This document shows positions 1 through 7,862 of a DNA stretch of 25,361 nucleotides, in pieces. Below the pieces are notes generated by a model, which did not search any database, was not told the DNA's origin, and saw only the letters and a list, made by a program, of their open reading frames with translations. The translations under genes and the position numbers were made by a program. Each line of letters opens with the position of its first letter. Within the stretch, counting starts at the first letter, position 1. The DNA is from Intrasporangium_A sp039812505 (GTDB taxonomy: Bacteria > Actinomycetota > Actinomycetes > Actinomycetales > Dermatophilaceae), in assembly GCF_039812505.1 (NCBI RefSeq), contig NZ_JBDIAQ010000043.1:1-25361 (forward strand), read 5' to 3'.

Positions 1-315
1 ACCAGAGAGGCGAGCGAGGTCGACAGGTCGCAGGTCATGTCGCGGTGCCGTTGGTCAGATCGCAGGTCATGTCGCGGCTCGTACAGGATCCCCGCATGGC
101 GATGGGCGCTCGCGCGACATGACGCGCTACCTGACCCAGGGCGCCATTCGACCTGCGACATGACGTGCTACCTGACCCAGGGCGCCATTCGACCCGCGAC
201 ATGACGCGCTACCTGACCCAGGGCGCGACACGACACGCGACCCGACCACTACGGCGCGACATGACACGCGACCCGACGGCACCGGAGACCTCGACCCCGC
301 ACGAGCCCGGCCCGG
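1..315. repeat. Left-edge repeat array on CGCGACATGAC, no gene seen
   Basis: No convincing gene lies in this stretch downstream of the MinD-like gene. It holds six copies of an 11-bp core, CGCGACATGAC with small variations: two inverted (34-44 and 66-76) and four direct (113-123, 154-164, 195-205 and 255-265). Three of the direct copies sit in a 41-bp tandem repeat with units 114-154, 155-195 and a partial third from 196 to about 226. The repeat continues with a CTGACCCAGGGCGCCATTCGACC-like body (units differ at one or two bases). The inverted copies are part of a 19-bp sequence repeated at 28-46 and 59-77. The role is unknown; a binding-site array or a small non-coding repeat are the simplest readings. 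Confidence 0.75.
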
Positions 316-2037
316 TCAGAGACCGTCCACGACGACGGCGGCCAGGTTCAGGCAGGCCTCGTGCGTGCGCCGGCCGATCTTCAGCGGGTCGACCTGCAGG
401 CCCGGGGCCAGGGCCGGGTCGTACGGGATGTCGACGACGGTCCGCACCCACTGCTCGAAGTGCTCGCGGGTGTGGACGCCGGTGCTCGGGTCGCCCCGGA
501 CCGTGGTGTGCGAGATTACGCAGACGGAGTTGCGCACGAGATCCTCGAGACCCATCGCCACGAGCGCGTCGAGGTTCTTGGCGGCGACGACGGAGGTGTC
601 GTCCTTCAGCGACGTCGCGAACACCAGCAGGTCGGCGCGCCGGGCCGCCGCGAGCCAGTTCGGCGCGAGCCGGTTGTTGCCGGTGTCGATGACCATCATC
701 GGGTAGAACCGCGACAGCTGGGTGTGCAGGTCCTCGAACTCCTGCTCCCCGATGATCCGCATCGCCTCGTCGTCGTCGGCCGAGGCGAGCACGTCGAACC
801 CGAGCCCCCGCTGGTCCCGGACCCAGTGCTCGAGCTCGGACGTGCCGACGTTGGGGTCGCCAACAATGCGCGGCAGCCCGGCGAGCAGGTCCACGACCGT
901 GCGGTGGTGACTCTGCGAGGGCGCGCGCATCCCCAGCGTGCCCTCGGTCTCGTTGTTGTCCCACGCGAGCACCGACCCGGACCGGTACCGGCCGAGGTAG
1001 GCCGCCAGCATCAGGGTCACCAGCGTCTTGCCGCCGCCGCCCTTGGTGTTGATCACCATGACCGTCCGGCGCCCGTTCAGCGGCCGCACGATGCGGTCGA
1101 TCCGGTCGCGCTCGAACAGCTCGGCCCGGCTCGGCCCCAGCCCGAGCGCGCGCCGCAGCCCGGAGCTGGCCCGCAGCCGCTGGCGCTGGCCCTTCGAGCG
1201 CGCGGTGACCAGCTCGTCGGCGTGCGGCCCCGTGCGCACCCGCGCCATCGGGTATGCCGCCGAGCCGCCCTCCGCGCGTTCGCCCGCTGCCGTCCGGGGT
1301 GCCGTCGGCGGTGCGGACTCGACCGGTTCGGGGCTGACCGGGGAGACGACCGGAGCTGTCACCGGGGCGACGGGCTCGAACGTCGCCGGGTCTCCGAACG
1401 CGTCCTCGAACGAGTCATCGGCGAGGCGCCAGGAGGAGCCGGTGAACCGCAGCTGCACCGTCGGGGCGTCCACCACATGCAACGGCAGGTCCGCCGAGTC
1501 GAGGCGCCCAGCCGCGTCGACAGCCCGAGCCCGGCCCTCGGCCCGGTCGGTCCCGCCCGACGGCTCCGGCCACGGGGCGGCGCCATCCGGGGGCGCGCTG
1601 TCCGGGCCGTCCCCCACACCCTCCGGCTCGGCGAGATCCCGGCCGTCCGCGGCGCCATCCGGCTCCGCAAAGTCCCGGCCGTCCCCCACCCCATCCGCCT
1701 GCCTGAGATCCAAGCCGTCGCCCACACCCTCCGGCTGCGCAAAGTCCCGGCCGTCCCCCACCCCATCCGCCTGCCTGAGATCCAAACCGCCCGCCACACC
1801 CTCCGGCTCGGCGAGATCCCCGCCGCCCCCGGCGCCATCCGGCTCCGCAACGTGTGCTGTGGTGCCAACCGTGCTGTCGGGGTCATCCACGGGCGCGGCG
1901 CCGCCGACCCTCGGCGGCAGGGGCAGCTCGAACGCGCCCGGGACGGACGTGTTGGACGGGTAGCCGGGCAGCCCGCCGTGCCCCACGACGTCCCGTTCGG
2001 CCCGGTCCGTGGCGCCGCCCGTCGTGTCCTTGCCCAT
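316..2037 (-). CDS. MinD/ParA-like P-loop ATPase with repetitive acidic N-terminus
   Basis: A 573-residue protein. The ATPase half (about 320-573) has a deviant Walker A, KGGGGKT at 332-338, with the ParA/MinD signature lysine K332 and P-loop lysine K337. It is followed by an AWDNNE segment (358-363) in place of the usual switch aspartate motif, and by a Walker-B-like strand MMVIDTGNN at 447-455. The family uses ATP-driven dimerisation to position cargo or regulate machines; the cargo here cannot be read from sequence. Residues 1-310 are low-complexity, with eight 12-residue units (60-155) of the type GRDFAQPEGVGD. The ATG at 2035-2037 follows a good AGGGAGGG ribosome site. The gene is divergent from fhaA with a 172-bp shared upstream region. 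MinD-like ATPases with long disordered N-termini also occur in actinobacterial ESX/type VII loci (EspI-like), so that link is possible but not shown. Confidence 0.85.
   Translation of the reverse strand: MGKDTTGGATDRAERDVVGHGGLPGYPSNTSVPGAFELPLPPRVGGAAPVDDPDSTVGTTAHVAEPDGAGGGGDLAEPEGVAGGLDLRQADGVGDGRDFAQPEGVGDGLDLRQADGVGDGRDFAEPDGAADGRDLAEPEGVGDGPDSAPPDGAAPWPEPSGGTDRAEGRARAVDAAGRLDSADLPLHVVDAPTVQLRFTGSSWRLADDSFEDAFGDPATFEPVAPVTAPVVSPVSPEPVESAPPTAPRTAAGERAEGGSAAYPMARVRTGPHADELVTARSKGQRQRLRASSGLRRALGLGPSRAELFERDRIDRIVRPLNGRRTVMVINTKGGGGKTLVTLMLAAYLGRYRSGSVLAWDNNETEGTLGMRAPSQSHHRTVVDLLAGLPRIVGDPNVGTSELEHWVRDQRGLGFDVLASADDDEAMRIIGEQEFEDLHTQLSRFYPMMVIDTGNNRLAPNWLAAARRADLLVFATSLKDDTSVVAAKNLDALVAMGLEDLVRNSVCVISHTTVRGDPSTGVHTREHFEQWVRTVVDIPYDPALAPGLQVDPLKIGRRTHEACLNLAAVVVDGL
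1573..1860 (-). repeat. In-frame 36-bp/72-bp coding repeat (eight 12-residue units)
   Basis: Within the MinD-like gene, residues 60-155 are eight consecutive 12-residue units. The consensus is roughly G-x-D-[LF]-[AR]-[EQ]-[PA]-[DE]-G-[VA]-[GA]-[DG]. Units alternate in type, so the DNA shows a higher-order 72-bp period: the sequence beginning AAAGTCCCGG on the plus strand recurs at 1669 and 1741. The repeat is acidic and glycine-rich, probably disordered, and its near-identical DNA suggests recent expansion. Confidence 0.85.
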
Positions 2038-2172
2038 CGAGCCCTCCCTTGCCGTGCGCTGCCGCCGCAGATCGTCTCACCTTCCCCCCGACGGACAAAC
2101 CCGGCCGCCCGGGTACGGCTGCACGGCGTGTCGGCGGGCTCGCGCCGCGGGCACCGGCACCCGGGCCCCCGC

Positions 2173-2178
2173 TACCAT
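2173..2178 (+). promoter_or_regulatory. Possible -10 element of the fhaA operon
   Basis: TACCAT (fits the TANNNT pattern) lies about 30 bp before the fhaA GTG and is the only clear -10-like hexamer close to it. No good -35 was seen. The assignment rests on position alone. Confidence 0.25.
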
Positions 2179-2209
2179 GAAACGCCGCATGATCTAGGAG
2201 GAGCCGGCC

Positions 2210-3001
2210 GTGGGAATCATCAACCGAGTCGAGCATGGGCTCGCCAAGGCTGTCCACGGTGCCTTCGCCAAGGCCTTCCGGTCGGAGGTCCAGCCCGTCG
2301 AGATCGCCTCGGCGATCCGGCGCGCCATGGACGACCGGGCCGCCCTGCTCGGTCACGGCCGGGCCATGGTGCCCAACCTCTACACCATCGAGCTGAGCCC
2401 CACCGACTACGGCCGGCTCGGCGACTACGAGGACGAGCTCGCCGACGACCTCGTCGCGGCGGCGCAGGAGCACGCCGAGTCGCAGGGCTACCAGCCGCAC
2501 GGGCCCGTGCGGGTCACCCTCGTGCAGGGCGAGGGCCTCGAGACCGGTGTCTTCCGGGTGCGACCGGCGACCGCCAAACGGGTGGAGCCCTCACCTGCCC
2601 ACCGGGCGTCCGAGCCGCCGCAGGGCAGGAGCAGCGCGGCGCCCGCAGCACCGCCCACCGCCGTCGCCGCGCCGGCCACCCCCCGCCCGGCCCGGGTGAA
2701 CCCCTCGGCGCGGCCGTGGCTCGACATCGCCGGCGACCGCTACCCGCTGCTCGGCAGCCTGACCGTCGTCGGCCGCGACGAGAACGCCGACATCGTCGTC
2801 GACGACGCGGGCGTCTCCCGGCGGCACAGCGAGATCCGGGTGACCAACGACGGCCCGCACCTGGTCACCTCGATCCGCGACCTCAACTCGACCAACGGCA
2901 CCTTCGTCAACGGCGACCGGATCACCACCCAGCGTCTGCGGGACGGCGACCGGATCACTATCGGGCGGACGTCGGCGACCTTCCGTGCGGGACGGCGGTG
3001 A
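2210..3001 (+). CDS. fhaA: FhaA, DUF3662 plus FHA-domain protein
   Basis: A 263-residue cytoplasmic protein. Residues 1-120 match the FhaA-type N-terminal domain (DUF3662), starting MGIINRVEHGLAKAVHGAFAK. A Pro/Ala-rich linker (about 125-168) follows, then a C-terminal FHA domain (about 172-260) with the phosphothreonine-binding signatures VVGRD (186-190), VSRRH (202-206) and STNGT (227-231). In mycobacteria FhaA binds phosphorylated partners of the PknB pathway, including the MviN/MurJ pseudokinase region, and restrains peptidoglycan precursor export. The GTG start at 2210 is supported by AGGAGGAG (2196-2203) at ideal spacing. It is the first gene of the fhaA-fhaB-pstP-rodA-pbpA-pknB run, 11 bp ahead of fhaB. 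Confidence 0.95.
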   Translation: MGIINRVEHGLAKAVHGAFAKAFRSEVQPVEIASAIRRAMDDRAALLGHGRAMVPNLYTIELSPTDYGRLGDYEDELADDLVAAAQEHAESQGYQPHGPVRVTLVQGEGLETGVFRVRPATAKRVEPSPAHRASEPPQGRSSAAPAAPPTAVAAPATPRPARVNPSARPWLDIAGDRYPLLGSLTVVGRDENADIVVDDAGVSRRHSEIRVTNDGPHLVTSIRDLNSTNGTFVNGDRITTQRLRDGDRITIGRTSATFRAGRR

Positions 3002-3011
3002 GTGGCCCCGG

Positions 3012-3539
3012 ATGAGCGAGCTGACCCTGACTCTGCTGCGGCTGGGCCTGCTGGCGCTGCTGTGGATCTTCATCTTCAGCATCGTCGGCGTGCTGCGCAC
3101 CGACCTCTACGGCACGACCGTCTCACGGCGCAGCCAGCGCAAGGCCCGCAAGGCCCGGGAGCAGGAGGCGTCCGGCGCGCCGGGCGCTGCGGCAGCCGCG
3201 GGCCGGCCTGACGAGCCGCGCAAGGACCGCAAGCGGCGGCGGCGCGGGGTCCCCACCCAGCTGGTCGTGACCGAGGGCCCCCTGGCCGGCACCGCGCTGC
3301 CCCTGCGCGGCTCCGCGGTGCTGATCGGGCGCAACCCCGAGTGCACCCTGATCGTCGACGACGACTACGCCTCGGGCCGGCACTGCCGGGTCTATCCCGA
3401 CGGCGACGGCTGGGTGGTCGAGGACCTCGGCTCGACGAACGGCACCTATCTCGGCCGCGAGCGCCTGAGCACCCCGCGCCCGGTCAAGGTCGGCTCGACC
3501 CTGCGCATCGGCACGACGGTCCTCGAGCTGCGGGGCTGA
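3012..3539 (+). CDS. fhaB: FhaB (FipA-type), membrane-anchored FHA protein
   Basis: A 175-residue protein. An N-terminal hydrophobic helix (about 9-28) is followed by a very basic linker (38-80, rich in Arg/Lys) and an FHA domain (about 84-175) with IGRNPE (105-110), SGRH (121-124) and STNGT (141-145). The orthologue in M. tuberculosis has the same helix-linker-FHA order, is a PknA/PknB substrate, and is tied to cell division and the FtsZ/FtsQ machinery. I chose the ATG at 3012 because the protein then begins MSELTLTLLRLGLLALLW like the family; a GTG at 2985 would add nine unsupported residues and overlap fhaA. pstP begins 4 bp after the stop. Confidence 0.93.
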   Translation: MSELTLTLLRLGLLALLWIFIFSIVGVLRTDLYGTTVSRRSQRKARKAREQEASGAPGAAAAAGRPDEPRKDRKRRRRGVPTQLVVTEGPLAGTALPLRGSAVLIGRNPECTLIVDDDYASGRHCRVYPDGDGWVVEDLGSTNGTYLGRERLSTPRPVKVGSTLRIGTTVLELRG

Positions 3540-3543
3540 TCGG

Positions 3544-4920
3544 ATGCCCATCGCCCTGCGCTTCGCCGCGCGGTCCGACCTGGGGCTCGGGCCCAAGTCC
3601 CGCAACGAGGACTCGGGCTACGCCGGCCCGCACCTGCTGGTGCTGGCCGATGGCATGGGTGGGCACGCCGCCGGCGACGTCGCCTCGTCGATGATCGTCG
3701 GCGAGCTGGCCCCGCTCGACGACGAGGCCATCGGCGCTGACCAGGCCGTCGCACGGCTCGCAGAGGCGCTGCACCGCGCCAACGCCCGGCTCACCACGGC
3801 GATCCGCGAGAACGACGAGCTGAGCGGCATGGGCTCGACGACCATCGCGTTGCTGCGGGCCGGCAACAAGGTCGCGATGGCGCACATCGGCGACTCGCGG
3901 GCGTTCATGCTGCGCGGCGACAGCTTCGCCCAGATCACCAAGGACCACTCGTTCGTCCAGCAGCTCGTCGACGAGGGCCGGATCACCCGCGAGGAGGCCA
4001 GCCGCCACCCGCAGCGCTCCGTCGTCACCCGGGTGATGACCGGCCAGCCGGACGACGAGCCGGACATGTCGCTGCGCGAGGCGAAGGTCGGCGACCGGTT
4101 CCTGCTCTGCTCCGACGGCCTGTCCGACTTCGTCGGCGCCGACGTCATCGAGGAGATCCTGCGGGAGGCCCAGACCCCGGCCGACGCGGCCGACCGGTGC
4201 ATCGCGGTCGCCCTGAAGGCGAGCACCCGCGACAACGTCACGGTCATCGTCGCCGACGTCGTCCCCTCCGACCGCGACCTGACCTCGACGACACCGCAGG
4301 TGGTCGGCGCCGCCCAGAACCGGCTGCGGGCCCGCACCCGGGCCATCCCGACCACGCCTGCCGAGAAGGCGGCCGCCCTCTCCCGGGCGGCGAACGGCCC
4401 CGCGACCGAGCCAGGCGACGTGGAGCCGGCCGAGCAGGAGACGCACGACCGACCCCGCTCCCGGCTGCTCCGCCGCAGCATCGCCGGTCTCGTCGTGCTC
4501 GCCGTGCTCGTCGCGGGCGGGTATGCCGCCTACGCCTGGTCGCAGAACCAGTACTTCGTGGCGGTCAAGGAGGGCAACGTGGCGATCTTCCGCGGCGTCT
4601 CCCAGGACCTCGGGCCGATCACGCTGCACCACCTCGAGCTGCGCAGCGAGATCCCGGTCAGCGAGCTGCCCGTCGACTTCCAGCGCTCCGTCGAGGCCAC
4701 CATCCCCGCGCGGGACCTGCCCGACGCGATGGCCAAGGTGTCGACCCTGCGCACCGAGGCCGCGCGGTGCCGCACCTTCGCGGCAGCGGGCATCCCGTGC
4801 GGGAGCACGCCGGCCCCGGCGAGCACGCCCAGCGGCATACCGACCACGAGCCCCAGCGGCACCGCGACCCCCTCCACGAGCACCCCGTCCAAGTCCCCGT
4901 CGCCGAAGGTGAGCCGATGA
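3544..4920 (+). CDS. pstP: PstP, PP2C-type Ser/Thr protein phosphatase
   Basis: A 458-residue membrane phosphatase that reverses PknB phosphorylation of cell-wall and division proteins. The cytoplasmic PP2C domain (1-240) has all metal-binding signatures: RNED (20-23), ADGMGGHAAGD (35-45, D36), GMGSTT (95-100), GDSRA (116-120), SDGLSD (190-195, D191) and RDN (229-231, D230). A linker leads to a single membrane helix (about 312-333), an extracytoplasmic domain (334-420), and a Ser/Thr/Pro tail. The ATG at 3544 is 4 bp after fhaB. The stop overlaps the rodA start (ATGA at 4917-4920), so the two are translationally coupled. The tail has a rare ATA isoleucine codon that is part of a GTATGCCGC-motif copy (4832-4840). 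Confidence 0.96.
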   Translation: MPIALRFAARSDLGLGPKSRNEDSGYAGPHLLVLADGMGGHAAGDVASSMIVGELAPLDDEAIGADQAVARLAEALHRANARLTTAIRENDELSGMGSTTIALLRAGNKVAMAHIGDSRAFMLRGDSFAQITKDHSFVQQLVDEGRITREEASRHPQRSVVTRVMTGQPDDEPDMSLREAKVGDRFLLCSDGLSDFVGADVIEEILREAQTPADAADRCIAVALKASTRDNVTVIVADVVPSDRDLTSTTPQVVGAAQNRLRARTRAIPTTPAEKAAALSRAANGPATEPGDVEPAEQETHDRPRSRLLRRSIAGLVVLAVLVAGGYAAYAWSQNQYFVAVKEGNVAIFRGVSQDLGPITLHHLELRSEIPVSELPVDFQRSVEATIPARDLPDAMAKVSTLRTEAARCRTFAAAGIPCGSTPAPASTPSGIPTTSPSGTATPSTSTPSKSPSPKVSR

Positions 4921-6311
4921 CGACGACCGTCGAGCCCGTGGCGCCACCCACCCGGCGCGGCCTCGAGCTGCTCCTGCTGCTGCTCGCGATCGCGATCGTG
5001 CTGCTCGCGTGGGTGTCGGTCGACCTCAACCGCAACGGCACCGTGCCGGCCAACATCGTCCCCGTCGCCGGGGGGCTGGTCTTCCTCGCGATCGTGGTGC
5101 ACGTCGTGGTGCGCTGGCGAGCCGCCTACGCCGACCCGGTGCTGCTGCCGATAACGGTCTGCCTCAACGGCCTCGGACTGGTCATGATCCACCGGCTCGA
5201 CCTCGCCGCGGGGAAGCTCGGCACCGACGGTAACGCCTACCGCCAGATCATCTGGACCGCCGTGGCCGTCGCGCTCGCCGTCGCCGTCATCGTGGTGCTG
5301 CGCGACCACCGGCTGCTGCGCCGGTTCACCTACTGGTCGCTGCTGGTCGGCTTCGTGCTGCTGCTGCTGCCGCTGCTGCCGGGCCTGGGCCGCACCGTCA
5401 ACGGCTCGCGCATCTGGATCGGCGTCGGCGGGATGTCCTTCCAGCCGGGTGAGTTCGCCAAGATCGCCCTGGCGGTCTTCTTCGCGGGCTACCTCGTCGA
5501 GGCCCGCGACGTGCTCTCGCTCGCCGGCCGGAAGGTGCTCGGCTTCACCTTCCCCCGCGGCCGCGACCTCGGCCCGATCCTGGTCGCCTGGGTGCTCGCG
5601 CTGCTGATCCTCGTCTTCCAGAACGACCTCGGCACGGCGCTGCTCTTCTTCGGCCTGTTCGTCGCGATGCTCTACGTCGCGACCGAGCGGGTCTCGTGGA
5701 TCGCCATCGGGCTGATCCTGTTCGCCGCCGCCGTCGCCTTCGCGCTGAGCACCTTCGCGCACTTCCAGACCCGGGTGACGCTGTGGCTCGACCCGTTCTC
5801 GGAGTCGAGCCTGAAGGCCTCCGACCAGCTCGCGAAGGGCCTGTGGGGGCTCGGCGCCGGCGGCCTGACCGGCACGGGGCTCGGCGCCGGGCGGCCCTAC
5901 CTGACCCCGTTCGCCGAGAGCGACTTCATCTTCCCGAGCCTCGGCGAGGAGCTCGGCCTGTTCGGCGCGGTCGCGATCATCGTGCTCTACCTGCTGTTCG
6001 TCGAACGCGGCGTGCGCACCGCGCTCGGGGTCCGCGACGGATTCGGCAAGCTGCTCGCGATCGGGCTGTCCTTCTCGGTCGCCTTCCAGGTCTTCATCGT
6101 CATCGGCGGCGTCACCCGGGTCGTGCCCCTGACCGGGCTGACGACCCCGTTCCTCTCGCTCGGCGGGTCCTCGCTGCTGGCGAACTGGGTGATCATGACG
6201 ATCCTGCTGCGGATCTCCGACCAGGCCCGCCGGCCGATGCCGGAGATCGACCTGACCACGCCCCGCAGCCCCGCCGCGGGCGATGCCACCCAGGTGGTGA
6301 AGCTGCCGTGA
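4917..6311 (+). CDS. rodA: RodA/FtsW-family SEDS peptidoglycan glycosyltransferase
   Basis: A 464-residue polytopic membrane protein of the SEDS family, which polymerises lipid II into glycan strands during elongation together with a class B PBP. Features seen: many hydrophobic helices from residue 16 on, the loop NGSRIWIGVGG followed by MSFQPGEFAK, and the catalytic segment ESDFIFPSLGEELG with the expected essential aspartate at D336. The GLTTPFLSLGGSS block near the C-terminus is also typical. The ATG at 4917 overlaps the pstP stop and the gene's own stop overlaps the pbpA GTG (GTGA at 6308-6311). RodA rather than a divisome FtsW is favoured by the pairing with pbpA and pknB. Confidence 0.95.
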   Translation: MTTTVEPVAPPTRRGLELLLLLLAIAIVLLAWVSVDLNRNGTVPANIVPVAGGLVFLAIVVHVVVRWRAAYADPVLLPITVCLNGLGLVMIHRLDLAAGKLGTDGNAYRQIIWTAVAVALAVAVIVVLRDHRLLRRFTYWSLLVGFVLLLLPLLPGLGRTVNGSRIWIGVGGMSFQPGEFAKIALAVFFAGYLVEARDVLSLAGRKVLGFTFPRGRDLGPILVAWVLALLILVFQNDLGTALLFFGLFVAMLYVATERVSWIAIGLILFAAAVAFALSTFAHFQTRVTLWLDPFSESSLKASDQLAKGLWGLGAGGLTGTGLGAGRPYLTPFAESDFIFPSLGEELGLFGAVAIIVLYLLFVERGVRTALGVRDGFGKLLAIGLSFSVAFQVFIVIGGVTRVVPLTGLTTPFLSLGGSSLLANWVIMTILLRISDQARRPMPEIDLTTPRSPAAGDATQVVKLP

Positions 6312-7768
6312 ACGCCCCCGTGCGCCGCCTGTCCGTCGTGATCGCGCTGCTGTTCGTCGCCCTGCTCGTCGCCTCGACGTCGATCCAGTTCTTCCAGGCG
6401 CAGAGCCTGGCCGCGATGCCGGCCAACAAGCGCACCGTGCTCGACAACTACTCCCGTCAACGCGGCTCGATCCTCGTCGCGGGCAAGCCGATCGCCGAGT
6501 CCGTGCCCGTCGACGACCAGTACAAGTACCTGCGGCGCTACCCCATGGCCGAGCTCTACTCGCAGGTCACCGGCTTCTACTCCTTCGAGGTCGGCAACCC
6601 GTTCGGCCTGGAGCACGCCGCCGACGCCCTGCTGACCGGGCAGGCCGACACGCTGTTCGTCCAGCGCATCACCGACCTGATCACCGGTCGGCGCACGACC
6701 GGGGCCACCATCGAGCTGACCATCGACCCCCGGGCGCAGCAGGCCGCCGACGAGGCCCTCGGCCCGTCCCGCGGCGCGGTCGTGGCACTGAACCCGAAGA
6801 CCGGCGCCATCCTCGCCATGGTCAGCCACCCCCAGTACAACCCCAACGCCCTGTCGAGCCACGACTTCCGCTCGGCCGCCAAGGCGTGGGAGAAGCTCAG
6901 GGACGACCCGGCCAAGCCGTTCCTGAACCGGACGATCGAGCAGGTCTACCCGCCCGGCTCGACCTTCAAGGTCGTCACCGCGGCGGCCGCCCTCGAGAAC
7001 GGGCTGGTCACCGGCGCCCAGTCGCAGGTCCCCGGCCCGGCCCAGCTCGACCTGCCGCTGACCGACGTGACGCTGCCCACCGAGAACGGCCTGCCCTGCG
7101 GGCCGGGCAACAGGACGACCCTGGTGCACGCACTGGAGATCTCGTGCAACACCGCCTTCGGCGCCCTCGGGATGCAGCTCGGCGGCGAGAAGCTGCGCGC
7201 CCAGGCCGCCAAGTTCGGCTTCGGCGACACCCTCTCGGTCCCGATGCGGGTCGCGCCGAGCAGTGTCCCCGCCGACCTGAACGCCCCCCAGGTCGCCCAG
7301 TCCGCGATCGGCCAGTACGACGTGCGGACCACGCCGCTGCAGATGGCCCTCGTCGCCGCCGGGATCGCGAACCAGGGCCGGGTCATGACGCCCTACCTCG
7401 TCAGCCAGGTCCGCAGCGCCGACCTCGACGTCATCTCCGACGAGCCCAAGCCGCAGGAGCTCTCCCAGGCGGTCTCCCCCCGGACCGCCGAGATCGTCAA
7501 GGACATGATGGTCTCGGTGGTGGACCACGGCTCCGGCGCCCGCGCCCAGATCAGCGGGGTGCGGGTCGCGGGCAAGACCGGGACGGCCCAGCACGACCTG
7601 AGCAAGGCACCGCACGCCTGGTTCATCAGCTTCGCCCCGGCCGACGACCCCCAGATCGCGGTCGCGGTCATCGTCGAGTCCGGGGGGGTCACGCACAGCG
7701 AGGTCGGCGGTGGGCGGGTCGCGGCACCGATCGCGCGCGCCGTCATGGAGGCGGTGCTCCGCCGATGA
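6308..7768 (+). CDS. pbpA: PbpA, class B penicillin-binding protein (transpeptidase)
   Basis: A 486-residue DD-transpeptidase, partner of the upstream SEDS protein. An N-terminal membrane anchor (about 8-28) is followed by a small dimerisation-like region and the transpeptidase domain (about 140-486). Active-site motifs are complete: STFK with nucleophile S218, SCN at 279-281, and KTGT at 423-426. The GTG start at 6308 overlaps the rodA stop. The length is close to M. tuberculosis PbpA (about 490). Unlike in mycobacteria, no pknA lies between pbpA and pknB; the next gene is pknB after 94 bp, as in Streptomyces. Confidence 0.96.
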   Translation: MNAPVRRLSVVIALLFVALLVASTSIQFFQAQSLAAMPANKRTVLDNYSRQRGSILVAGKPIAESVPVDDQYKYLRRYPMAELYSQVTGFYSFEVGNPFGLEHAADALLTGQADTLFVQRITDLITGRRTTGATIELTIDPRAQQAADEALGPSRGAVVALNPKTGAILAMVSHPQYNPNALSSHDFRSAAKAWEKLRDDPAKPFLNRTIEQVYPPGSTFKVVTAAAALENGLVTGAQSQVPGPAQLDLPLTDVTLPTENGLPCGPGNRTTLVHALEISCNTAFGALGMQLGGEKLRAQAAKFGFGDTLSVPMRVAPSSVPADLNAPQVAQSAIGQYDVRTTPLQMALVAAGIANQGRVMTPYLVSQVRSADLDVISDEPKPQELSQAVSPRTAEIVKDMMVSVVDHGSGARAQISGVRVAGKTGTAQHDLSKAPHAWFISFAPADDPQIAVAVIVESGGVTHSEVGGGRVAAPIARAVMEAVLRR

Positions 7769-7862
7769 CGAGTCGTGGGGGACAATCCTGCAAACCTGTC
7801 GAAGAGACGATGCACCACACGGATGGGGTCCGGCTGTGTCAGAACGATCAGAGGTGGACGGC

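Noticed and set aside
1..265. CRISPR array at the left edge
   Set aside because: The 41-bp units are contiguous tandem repeats without unique spacers, with inverted copies of the core and no cas genes.
361..3015. Very long plus-strand open frame (884 codons) opposite the MinD-like gene
   Set aside because: It is a GC-rich shadow of the minus-strand ATPase and of fhaA in another frame. It has no domain, and its composition (Arg/Pro/His) is typical of antisense frames.
7769..7862. A missing or degraded pknA between pbpA and pknB
   Set aside because: The gap is only 94 bp with no kinase remnant. Absence of pknA here is the normal state in several actinobacteria such as Streptomyces.
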